NCBI RefSeq assembly: GCF_963668215.1
Contig: NZ_OY764190.1
Location: 248,001 to 312,000, forward strand
DNA from: an uncultured Desulfosarcina sp.
Lineage (GTDB): Bacteria > Desulfobacterota > Desulfobacteria > Desulfobacterales > Desulfosarcinaceae
Direction of reading: 5' to 3'
DNA length: 64,000 bases
Shown one piece after another: positions 54,301 through 61,661 of this stretch. The position numbers and the translations under genes were made by a program. Numbering within the stretch: the stretch's first letter is position 1; each line of letters opens with the position of its first letter. The notes beneath the pieces are model-generated. The model saw only the letters and a list, made by a program, of their open reading frames with translations. It was not told where the DNA came from and ran no database searches.

Positions 54301-54735
54301 CCCGGAGCCGACGGGTTCTTCCTGGAAGAGCACCCCAAACTGGGACCGCTGAACACGGCCACGGACGGCGTCTTTCTGGCCGGCGCCTGCCAGGGCCCCA
54401 AGGATATCCCCGACACCGTGGCCCAGGCCTCGGGTGCCGCGGCCAAGGCCCTTTCCCTGGCCACCCGGGGGGTTGTGGAGGTTCCCTCGGCCATCAGTTG
54501 GATCGATCCGGAGATCTGCTCGGGGTGCAAGACCTGTATCGGCCTGTGTGCCTACAGCGCCATCGAGTTCGACGAAAGACGCCAGATCAGCGTGGTCAAC
54601 GGCGCCCTGTGCAAGGGATGCGGCAGTTGCGCCATGGCCTGCCCGTCCAACGCGGCGCAGGTCCGGCATTTTCAGGGCAAGCAGGTGTTTGCGGAATTGG
54701 ATGGGATTATGGCTGCGCTCTCGGCAGTCGGGTAA
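51328..54735 (+). CDS. hdrA: HdrA fused to an NfnB/GltD-like NAD(P)H oxidoreductase
   Basis: A 1135-residue protein. HdrA N-domain IGFYICHCGINI and FAD site VMVVGGGIAGMQAALDI (about 143). First Fe-S motif CTGCGECAKVCPV (about 242). Inserted GltD/NfnB module at about 290-720: CTTTCPAGINVQGY, FAD VAVVGSGPAGLTVAW (about 384), NAD(P) VVVVGGGNVAIDAARTAK (about 514), AAGDAVSGPATVIEA. Fe-S CLNCGVCSECMACVSVC (about 758). HdrA core HCVGSRDVNYHPYCSRVCC (about 861). C-terminal clusters CSGCKTCIGLC (1061) and CKGCGSCAMAC (1093). It likely joins NAD(P)H to ferredoxin and HdrBC electron flow by flavin bifurcation. Confidence 0.93.
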   Translation: MTIKIGFYICHCGINIAHKVRVTEVADFARGLKNVVVSRDYKFMCSDPGQEMIEEDIRTYGLNRVVVASCSPRLHEKTFQGACQRAGLNPYLFQMASVREQVSWVTKDEDEATRKAKTLAAGAINRVNFHQMLETRTVDVHPDVMVVGGGIAGMQAALDIGNAGLTVYLVERQTTVGGHMLQFDKTFPTLDCAACIGTPKMVEVAQNPNIKLLTYSEVTDVSGYIGNYQVTVKRKPRYIKEGVCTGCGECAKVCPVSLPSEWDEGLIDRKAIFRAFPQAVPITFTIDKKDRAPCTTTCPAGINVQGYVQLIGQGKYLEAVKLILQRLPLPGVLGRVCPHPCEGQCRRAEVDAPVAIRDLKRFAADQVKPEDLPVAAIEDRPGKVAVVGSGPAGLTVAWDLRLKGWQVTLFEALPVLGGMLRVGIPDYRLPPDILDREIDYLLRHGIESKTGMRLGEDFSLADLSDQGYQAVFLAIGAHAAMNLGIPGEETAEGVLDAIAFLRDVNLGDRQCPGQKVVVVGGGNVAIDAARTAKRLGAETVTVVYRRSEQEMPAYGEEVEGAREEGIQFATLAAPVGIRAENDRVVGFECIRTELGPPDDSGRRRPVPVQGSEFVIDCDAVIPAIGQKTDVAWTRQAPDLDLTARNTFAVHPQTMQTSLPHVFAAGDAVSGPATVIEAVAAGHRAAEAMHRYLQGEDLANGDSVLAERPAPGNDWAVIPEDTPPLPRVRPGHLEIAARSASFDEVEACMDEADARKEASRCLNCGVCSECMACVSVCEAKAIDHTMTAVEETLEVGSIILATGYDLLDPGPMQPFGYDRYPNVFTSLEFERLSNATGPTGGQILIRDENGAFTRPPESVALVHCVGSRDVNYHPYCSRVCCMYALKYSHLIKEKVGHHTPVYDFYIDQRCFGKGYEEFYRRCQEEGTVFIRGKVAEITDQAESEAESGRLICLAEDTLLGERLRVPVDMVVLCSAMEARADAVEVGRIFGVNPGADGFFLEEHPKLGPLNTATDGVFLAGACQGPKDIPDTVAQASGAAAKALSLATRGVVEVPSAISWIDPEICSGCKTCIGLCAYSAIEFDERRQISVVNGALCKGCGSCAMACPSNAAQVRHFQGKQVFAELDGIMAALSAVG

Positions 54736-54985
54736 GAGAAAAAATAACAATAACCAAAATCCAAAGAACAAACAAATCACAATAAACAATATCGAAATTC
54801 CAAACCACGGGTTTGGGTCCGATTTAAAATCGAAAGGGTTTTAACATTGGTGTTTGAGATTTTGAATTTGAGTTTTGGAATTTGTTTGTAATTTGAAAAT
54901 TGTAATTTGGGATTTTCCGATTTGTCCAAGTGTCGTGAACACCGTGAACACATAGAAAACCAAAATAAATAAGCGGAGAGCATTT
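54736..54985. repeat. AT-rich inverted-repeat gap inside the hdr operon
   Basis: About 250 bases with no gene. Stretches such as AACAAACAAATCACAATAAA near 54770 are partly complementary to TTTGTTTGTAATTTGAAAAT near 54880, suggesting another MITE-like family. TTTGAGATTTTGAA (about 54853) resembles the 13-mers that bracket hdrA-2. An internal promoter for mvhD is possible but not evident. Confidence 0.5.
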
Positions 54986-55408
54986 ATGAGCAACTTCGAA
55001 CCCGCAATTATCGCCTTTGTCTGCAACTGGTGCACCTACACAGCCGCCGACCTGGCCGGCACATCCCGGCTGACCTATCCCAAAAACGTCCGGCTCATCC
55101 GGGTGATGTGCACAGGCATGGTGGACCCCCAGTACGTCATCAAGGCCTTCCTGGAAGGCGCGGACGGGGTCCTGATCAGCGGATGCCACCCCGGCGACTG
55201 CCACTACATCAACGGCAACTACAAGGCCCGCCGGCGGGTAAAGCTGCTCAAGGAGATCCTGCCCCGCTTCGGCATCGACAACCAGCGGCTGCGGCTGACC
55301 TGGATCGGAGCCAGCGACGGGATTCAATTTGCCGAAATCATGGGGGAACTGGTTTCCCAGATCCGCGAACTGGGGCCGACGCTGCCCGATCTGAAGATGG
55401 TCATATGA
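54986..55408 (+). CDS. mvhD: MvhD/HdrF-like hydrogenase delta subunit
   Basis: A 140-residue protein with the conserved Cys pattern of the [2Fe-2S] MvhD/FlpD family: AFVCNWCTY, VMCTGMVDP and SGCHPGDCHYINGN. It relays electrons between HdrA and a donor or acceptor module such as a hydrogenase, formate dehydrogenase or NAD(P)H unit. GGAG precedes the ATG, and the next gene starts 13 bases after the stop. Confidence 0.95.
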   Translation: MSNFEPAIIAFVCNWCTYTAADLAGTSRLTYPKNVRLIRVMCTGMVDPQYVIKAFLEGADGVLISGCHPGDCHYINGNYKARRRVKLLKEILPRFGIDNQRLRLTWIGASDGIQFAEIMGELVSQIRELGPTLPDLKMVI

Positions 55409-55421
55409 CCAGGAGGAGATT

Positions 55422-56552
55422 ATGACAGAGGCCATACACATTGAAGACCCGGACCGTCTCTCGGGCATTCGCTCCCTGCTGTCCACGATCATGGAAAAAG
55501 CCGGCATCGATGCCGTGCTGGTGCCTGCCCGCCTGGTCGTCAAAAACCGGATCATGCCCCTACTGGTATCGGACCCGGAGCGGCTGGCCGAAGCCGATCC
55601 CTTCGCCCCGGCCTTTCCGTTAAACGCGGCCCAGCAGTTGGCCAAACTCACGCGCGTGCCGGCCGGCGGCCGCCTGGCCGCCTTTCTGCGACCCTGCGAG
55701 ATCCGTGCATTCAACGAACTGGTGAAACTCAACCAGGGCCGACGGGAGGATGTGATCCTCATCGGCATGGACTGCCCCGGCGCCCTGTCCAATTCGGATT
55801 TCAGAACCTTCATGGATGGTTTCGAAACTGCCGATGAGGCCACGCAGGCCTTTTGCGAAGCGGTGGTATCGGGCAGCGGCGCACCGGAGATCACTTCCGC
55901 CTGCCAGGCCTGCACCCACTTTCTGGCCGATGGCGCCGATATCGCCATCGAGTGGCTGGGAACCGCCCCGTCCGAAGGCCTGACGGCCCGGGGACGCACT
56001 CCAGAAGGGGAAACTTTGCTCACCAACCTCGATCTCCCTCCGGCACAAGGCGCTCCGGCGCAGCGCAAAACGGCCGTGGACGAACGGATGAAACAGCGCA
56101 AACAGTACCGGGAAGAGCTGTTCGCCAAGGTTGCCGAGCGCACCGGCAGCATCCGGGAACTGGCCGGCTATCTGGCCGACTGCGTCAACTGCTACAACTG
56201 CCGGGTGGCCTGTCCGGTGTGCTACTGCACCACCTGCGTCTTTACCACCGACACCTTCCGGCACGACCCGTTTCAGTACATGCAGTGGGCACGCCGCAAA
56301 GGCGGGGTCAAGATGCCCACGGACACGCTCTTTTTCCATCTGACCCGCATGGCCCACATGAGCTGCGCCTGTGTGGGCTGCGGCCAGTGCACCAACGCCT
56401 GCCCCAACGACATCCCGGTTTCCGATCTGTTCACGTATGTGGCCAAGCACGCCCAGTCCGCCTTTGGCTACAACGCGGGCATGGATCCGTTGCAGGCGCC
56501 CCCCATGAGCGGGTTCCAGGAGAACGAATATCAGGATGTGGTCGGGCTATAA
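55422..56552 (+). CDS. FdhB/FrhB-like iron-sulfur flavoprotein subunit
   Basis: A 376-residue protein. Residues 1-200 resemble the FrhB/FdhB C-terminal fold (RLAAFLRPCEIRAFNELVKL; VILIGMDCPG). The C-terminal third has CVNCYNCRVACPVCYCTTC and CACVGCGQCTNACPNDIPV, two [4Fe-4S] sites. In Hdr complexes this subunit often docks formate dehydrogenase or F420/NAD(P)H-type donors. AGGAG precedes the ATG. Confidence 0.85.
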   Translation: MTEAIHIEDPDRLSGIRSLLSTIMEKAGIDAVLVPARLVVKNRIMPLLVSDPERLAEADPFAPAFPLNAAQQLAKLTRVPAGGRLAAFLRPCEIRAFNELVKLNQGRREDVILIGMDCPGALSNSDFRTFMDGFETADEATQAFCEAVVSGSGAPEITSACQACTHFLADGADIAIEWLGTAPSEGLTARGRTPEGETLLTNLDLPPAQGAPAQRKTAVDERMKQRKQYREELFAKVAERTGSIRELAGYLADCVNCYNCRVACPVCYCTTCVFTTDTFRHDPFQYMQWARRKGGVKMPTDTLFFHLTRMAHMSCACVGCGQCTNACPNDIPVSDLFTYVAKHAQSAFGYNAGMDPLQAPPMSGFQENEYQDVVGL

Positions 56553-56600
56553 TATTTGGAATTTCAAATTTGAGATTTCAAATCGTAACGGGGGAAAACC

Positions 56601-59600
56601 ATGAATCATAAAATCGGCAGGGCACTGGTGGTGGGCGCAGGCATCAGCGGCATTCGTGCATCCATCGATCTGGCCCAGATGGGGTATCGGGTAACGCTGG
56701 CCGATCAGGCGCCCCACATGGGCGGCATCCTGAGCCAGTTGGACTACCAGTTCCCCACGGACCGCTGCGGCATGTGCCGGATGCTGCCCATGATGGACCG
56801 GGACGCCGGCATCCAGACCTGCCTGCGAAAAGGGCTCTTTCACGATAAAATCGACATCCGCCTGGGCACCACCCTGGCCGCGGTGGAAGGCGAGGCCGGC
56901 AAATTCGAGGTGTCGCTCAACCAGGCTCCCAATCCCGTCGACCCCGGGCGCTGCATCGGCTGCGGCCTGTGCAGCCAGGCCTGCCCCGTGGAGGTTCCCG
57001 ATGCCTTCAACGCCGGCCTGACCCGCCGAAAGGCCATCTACCTTCCGGTGCCCCACAACATCCCCAACACCTACACCATCGACCCGGCGGCCTGCACCCG
57101 CTGCGGAGCCTGCGAACCGGTCTGCCCCACCGGAGCCATCGATCTTGCCGCCATGGGCCGCGGCGCCTTCCGCATTCTGGTGGTGGACGACGAATCCATC
57201 ATCAGAAATTCCCTGGATGCCTGGCTGGGAGACGAAGAGGGCTACACCGTGGCCATGGCCGCTTCGGGCCCCGAGGCCCTGGAAGCGCTCGAAAAAGAAA
57301 CTTTTCACCTCATGCTGCTGGACATCAAGATGCCGGGCATGGACGGCGTGGAGGTGCTGGAAAAGGCCAAGATCCTTCAGCCCGATCTTGCCGTGCTGAT
57401 GATGACCGCCTACGCCACCGTGGAAACCGCCGTAGGAGCCATGAAAATCGGCGCCATGGACTACCTTGTCAAACCCTTCGAACCCGACGACCTGATGCCC
57501 AAAATCGCGGCCGTATACGAAGCTTTCGAAAAAACCCGCTACCGCAAGGAGACGGTGGGAGCCATCGTCCTGGCCACCGGCACCACCTGTTTCGATCCCG
57601 CCACGGGCAAGAATCCCATGGGATACGGCCTGGTGCCCAACGTGGTCACCAGCCTGGAGTTCGAACGCATGTTCAGCGGCACCGGACCCGACGGCGGGCA
57701 GCTGCTGCGCCCCTCGGACAAACGACCGGTGCGCCGCGCCGCCTGGATTCAGTGCGTGGGCTCCCGGGACCTGCAGTCCGGCGCCGGTTTCTGCAGCACC
57801 ATCTGCTGCATGTTCGCCCTCAAGGAGGCCGCGGTGGCCCGGCAGCGGATCGGCAGCGACTTTTCGGCCACCATCATCTACATGGACATGCGCACCTTCG
57901 GCAAATCCTTCGAGCGCTACGGGCAGGAAACCGTTTCCCCCGACGGCGTTGATCTGGTGCGCGGCCGGGTGCACTCCATCGCCGCCGCCCCGGACAGCGA
58001 CGATGTCTTTATCCGCTGGACCGAGGCGTCGGGAGAAACCCGTGAGGCCGGTTTCGACCTGGTGGTGCTTTCCGTGGGCCAGCGTCCCCACTCCGGAACC
58101 GCGAAGCTGGTCGAGACGCTGGATATCGATGCCGATGGTTTCGGATTCGTCACGCCAGTCGCCTTTTCCGAAACCCGCACCCGCCGGGAGGGAATTGTTG
58201 CCGGCGGCACCCTGACCGGCCCCACCGACATATCCGAATCCGTGATCCGGGCCTCTTCGGCCGCCGTCAACGCCTCGCGCTGCATTCACCGGGCCGGGGG
58301 CGGCCTGGGTGAAATATCGTCGGCTGAAATATCCCCGGCAGAAAAATCGACGGAAACCGCCGAGACCCGGGACGTTTCCCGGCAGCAGCCCCGCATTCTG
58401 GCCGCGCTCTGCCAATGCGACAGCCGGGGTCGGGGAGCAAAGGGTCTGGAGGCCCTGACGGCCTACCTGCAGCGGGACCCGGCCGTTTTCCGGGCGATCA
58501 CCATGCAGCGCCTCTGCACGGCCGAGGGCTGGCAGGAACTGGTGGAAATGGCCTCGGACGAGTTCAACCGGGTGCTGGTGGTCGCCTGTCCCAGCTTTGT
58601 CTACGGCCGCAAAACGACGGCTCTGGCCAATGCCTGGAAGCTGGATCCGGCTTTGATCGAACCGGTGGCCAAGGACGACCGGCTGAACTGGGATGATCCG
58701 GCCACCGTCGCCGGAGTCATGGCCGGCATCAACCGGTTGAAGCATGCCTCGGCGCAGCGCGGTCCCGGCATTGCCGTGGTCAACCGGGCCCTGGTCGTGG
58801 GCGGCGGGCCTGCGGGCATGAACGCGGCCCTGGCCGTGGCCGACCACGGGGTGAAGGTCACCCTGGTGGAGGCCGCCGAGCAATTGGGCGGCAACCTGGC
58901 CTGGCTGCACGAAACCATCGACGGCACGCCGGTATCCCCGTACCGGGACGAGATCGTCGCACGGGTCGAGGCCCACCCGGGCATCGAAGTGATGACCGCC
59001 AGCCGGGTCGTGGGCGCCTTCGGCCAGGCCGGGCACTTCATCTCCACCATCGAAACCGAAGAGAAGCCCGCCGCCACCGTGGAGCATGGCGCCGTGATCC
59101 TGGCCACCGGCGGGCAGGAGGCCCCCACCGATGCCTACGGCTACGGCACCAGCGAGGCCGTGGTCACCCAAAAGGAACTGGAAACCCGCATCCACGAAAA
59201 TCGACTGGACACCGACGGCATCACCTCCGTGGTGATGATCCAGTGCGTGGGCTCCCGGGAGGAGCCGCGGAACTACTGCAGCCGGGTCTGCTGCCCTACG
59301 GCCTTGAAGCAGGCCCTCTGGCTTAAAAAGCGCAATCCCGACCTGCAGGTGTATATCCTTTACCGGGACATGATGACCTGCGGGCTCAGCGAGTCCTGGT
59401 ACACCGAAGCCCGCAAGCAGGGCGTCCTTTTCTTCCAGTACCGGCCAGACCGCAAACCGGAAGTGAACACCGGCACCGGCGAAGGATCCCCCGTCAGCGT
59501 GCGCCTGTTCGATCCCATCCTGAACGCGCCGGTGGAAATCGAGGCGGACCTGCTGGTGCTGGCCACCGGTATCGCGCCCCATCTGCCGGAGACCCTGGCC

Positions 59601-60038
59601 CTGGCCTATGGCGCCCGGCGTGATCCGGACGGCTTTTTCCAGGAGGCGGACTCCAAGTGGCGCCCGGTGGAGGCCCTGAAGGCCGGTGTCTTCGGATGCG
59701 GCATCGCCCTTTCGCCGCGCTCCATTGCCGAAAGCGTGGCCACGGCCGAAGCCGCCGCCGGCCGCGCCCTGGCCATATTGACCGCCGAGCGGCTGCCGAC
59801 CGCCCGCACCACGGCCGTGGTGCGCCACAGCCTCTGCACCCTGTGCCTGCGATGCATCGAAACCTGCCCCTACGACGCCCGCTTTCTGGATGACACCGGG
59901 CGGCGGGTGGAGGTCAACCCGATCATGTGCCAGGGATGCGGCGACTGCGCCACCGTCTGCCCCAATAAAGCCTCCATCGTGGAGGGATTCGAACATCGCA
60001 GCCTGTTCGGGGCCATCGATGGGGCCATGGCCATATAG
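56601..60038 (+). CDS. hdrA: Double HdrA with an inserted response-regulator receiver domain
   Basis: A 1145-residue protein. First HdrA: FAD site ALVVGAGISGIRASIDLAQ, CGMCRMLPMMDRD, clusters CIGCGLCSQACPV (about 117) and CTRCGACEPVCPTGA (about 164). Residues of about 188-312 are a full CheY-like receiver: ILVVDDESIIRNSLDAWL, phospho-acceptor LLDIKMPGMDG (D241), MMTAYATVETAV and DYLVKPFEP (K291). Then the HdrA frame resumes (GAIVLATGTTCFDP; CVGSRDLQSGAGFCSTICC). The second HdrA-like half is at about 725-1145 (ALVVGGGPAGMNAALAVAD; CVGSREEPRNYCSRVCC), ending with CTLCLRCIETCPYDA and CQGCGDCATVCPN. All receiver residues are intact, so phosphorylation could control electron flow. Confidence 0.95.
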   Translation: MNHKIGRALVVGAGISGIRASIDLAQMGYRVTLADQAPHMGGILSQLDYQFPTDRCGMCRMLPMMDRDAGIQTCLRKGLFHDKIDIRLGTTLAAVEGEAGKFEVSLNQAPNPVDPGRCIGCGLCSQACPVEVPDAFNAGLTRRKAIYLPVPHNIPNTYTIDPAACTRCGACEPVCPTGAIDLAAMGRGAFRILVVDDESIIRNSLDAWLGDEEGYTVAMAASGPEALEALEKETFHLMLLDIKMPGMDGVEVLEKAKILQPDLAVLMMTAYATVETAVGAMKIGAMDYLVKPFEPDDLMPKIAAVYEAFEKTRYRKETVGAIVLATGTTCFDPATGKNPMGYGLVPNVVTSLEFERMFSGTGPDGGQLLRPSDKRPVRRAAWIQCVGSRDLQSGAGFCSTICCMFALKEAAVARQRIGSDFSATIIYMDMRTFGKSFERYGQETVSPDGVDLVRGRVHSIAAAPDSDDVFIRWTEASGETREAGFDLVVLSVGQRPHSGTAKLVETLDIDADGFGFVTPVAFSETRTRREGIVAGGTLTGPTDISESVIRASSAAVNASRCIHRAGGGLGEISSAEISPAEKSTETAETRDVSRQQPRILAALCQCDSRGRGAKGLEALTAYLQRDPAVFRAITMQRLCTAEGWQELVEMASDEFNRVLVVACPSFVYGRKTTALANAWKLDPALIEPVAKDDRLNWDDPATVAGVMAGINRLKHASAQRGPGIAVVNRALVVGGGPAGMNAALAVADHGVKVTLVEAAEQLGGNLAWLHETIDGTPVSPYRDEIVARVEAHPGIEVMTASRVVGAFGQAGHFISTIETEEKPAATVEHGAVILATGGQEAPTDAYGYGTSEAVVTQKELETRIHENRLDTDGITSVVMIQCVGSREEPRNYCSRVCCPTALKQALWLKKRNPDLQVYILYRDMMTCGLSESWYTEARKQGVLFFQYRPDRKPEVNTGTGEGSPVSVRLFDPILNAPVEIEADLLVLATGIAPHLPETLALAYGARRDPDGFFQEADSKWRPVEALKAGVFGCGIALSPRSIAESVATAEAAAGRALAILTAERLPTARTTAVVRHSLCTLCLRCIETCPYDARFLDDTGRRVEVNPIMCQGCGDCATVCPNKASIVEGFEHRSLFGAIDGAMAI

Positions 60039-60076
60039 TTGAAATCTCAAATCACAACGCACAAAGGATCGGATTC

Positions 60077-60643
60077 ATGCAAGCCATACAGACAAACGAA
60101 GAAGCCTCCCATCCGGCCCTCGACGACATCCGCGCCAAACTGCTCCCCTGCATCCAATGCGGCACCTGCACCGCCTCGTGCCCCAACGCAGGGGAGATGG
60201 ACCTGACACCCAGGAAAATGTGGCGCCTGGTGATCATGGGACGCCTGGCCGATGTCATGGCCAGCCGGACCTTTATCCTCTGCTCGGATTGCTACACCTG
60301 CACCCTGCGCTGCCCCCGGGGCCTTCCCCTCACCGAGGCCATGGAGGCCTTGAAGGGCATTGCCTTCGCCCGGCAGGAAAAACGCCATCGCGCCAGCCGG
60401 CTGTTTTACGAGACCTTCATGCGAACCGTTCAGGGCCGCGGCCGCCTCCACGAAATGGCCTTCATGACCCGCTATTTCACGGCCATGAGAAGCCCCGTGG
60501 CGCCCTTTCGCTTCGCCCCCTTGGGCATGAAGCTGATGGGCAAGGGCAAAGTCGAACTGGCGGTTGGGAAATCCGAGGCAACGCCGTTGGACGATCTCTT
60601 CAAAAAAGTAAAAGAACTGGAAGGAGCAGGCAATGATCGCTGA
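60077..60643 (+). CDS. hdrC: Heterodisulfide reductase subunit C
   Basis: A 188-residue protein with two [4Fe-4S] motifs, CIQCGTCTASCPNAGEMDLT and CSDCYTCTLRCPRGLPLTEA, the second in the usual HdrC place. It passes electrons from HdrA to HdrB. The C-terminal helices lack membrane segments. It is 46 bases before hdrB. Confidence 0.95.
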   Translation: MQAIQTNEEASHPALDDIRAKLLPCIQCGTCTASCPNAGEMDLTPRKMWRLVIMGRLADVMASRTFILCSDCYTCTLRCPRGLPLTEAMEALKGIAFARQEKRHRASRLFYETFMRTVQGRGRLHEMAFMTRYFTAMRSPVAPFRFAPLGMKLMGKGKVELAVGKSEATPLDDLFKKVKELEGAGNDR

Positions 60644-60688
60644 TCGATGCCGGCCGTCCGGCTGCCATGCAACGATGGGAGGTTTGGC

Positions 60689-61555
60689 ATGAAATACCTA
60701 TACTACCCGGGATGCAGCCTGACCGCCTCGGCACGCGAGTACGACCTCTCCACGCGGGCCGTGCTGGCCGCCGCCGGCGTGGAACTGGAGGAAATCGAGG
60801 ATTGGACCTGCTGCGGGGCCAGCGCGGCGGCCCCGCTCAGCCATCTGCTCTCCCTGTCCCTGGGCGCCCGCAATCTGGCCTTGGCCGAACGGGCCGATCC
60901 CGAAGGCCAGGTTCTGGTGCCGTGCAGCGCCTGTTATCTGAACCTGAAGAAGGCCCGGGAGGCCCTGCGCGGCGATGCCGATGGCCGGGCTGCCATTAAC
61001 GAAGCCCTGTCGGCAGTCGGACTCCAGGCTGCCGGAACGGTCCGGGTGCGCCATCTGCTGGACGTCATTGCCGTGGATCTTGGAGTACAGCGCATCGCTC
61101 CCCTGATCTCCCGCTCCCTGGAAAATCTGACCGTGGCCCCCTACTATGGCTGCCAGTGCCTGCGGCCCTATGTGGAATTCGACGATCCCGAACGACCGGT
61201 TTCCATGGTTCCCTTCATCGAGGCCACGGGCGCCGCGGTTCTCGACTGGGAAATGGGGTCCCGCTGCTGCGGCGCATCCCTGGTCAGCACCCAGCCCGAG
61301 GCCGGTCTGGAGCGGGTCTGCGCCATTTTGAAAGCAGCTAAAGGGGCGGACCTCATCGTGACGGTCTGCCCCATGTGCCAGATCAACCTGGACGGCTGGC
61401 AGGCCAAAGCCTCCCGCATGGCCGGAGAAGACCTTTCCATCACCGTGCTCTATCTGCCGCAACTGCTGGGGCTGGCCATGGGGCTGGATTCAAAGGAGCT
61501 GGGTATGGATTTGAATCTGGCAATAGAGAAGAAGTTTAAGGAGAAAACGATATAG
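60689..61555 (+). CDS. hdrB: Heterodisulfide reductase subunit B
   Basis: A 288-residue protein from the ATG with GGGAGG six bases upstream. Two complete CCG domains: YYPGCSL...WTCCGAS...PCSACY and YYGCQCLRP...SRCCGAS...CPMCQIN. Each supplies the ligands of a non-cubane [4Fe-4S] cluster that reduces disulfides. As in other bacteria without methanogenic CoM/CoB, the natural disulfide is unknown. Confidence 0.95.
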   Translation: MKYLYYPGCSLTASAREYDLSTRAVLAAAGVELEEIEDWTCCGASAAAPLSHLLSLSLGARNLALAERADPEGQVLVPCSACYLNLKKAREALRGDADGRAAINEALSAVGLQAAGTVRVRHLLDVIAVDLGVQRIAPLISRSLENLTVAPYYGCQCLRPYVEFDDPERPVSMVPFIEATGAAVLDWEMGSRCCGASLVSTQPEAGLERVCAILKAAKGADLIVTVCPMCQINLDGWQAKASRMAGEDLSITVLYLPQLLGLAMGLDSKELGMDLNLAIEKKFKEKTI

Positions 61556-61563
61556 ACTGTTTT

Positions 61564-61661
61564 AAGTGTGAAGTGTTAAGGAAAGGTATTTTGCCGCTTT
61601 AAAAAACGGGACTCAATCCGCAACTTAACACTTAAAACGTAACACTTAACACTATTTTTTT
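61564..61661. repeat. Inverted AAGTGTTAAG-type repeat before the haem kinase
   Basis: AAGTGTGAAGTGTTAAG near 61564 faces CTTAACACTTAAAACGTAAC near 61623, a hairpin-forming repeat. No gene and no good ribosome-binding site precede the next ATG, so the kinase start codon is somewhat uncertain. Confidence 0.5.
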
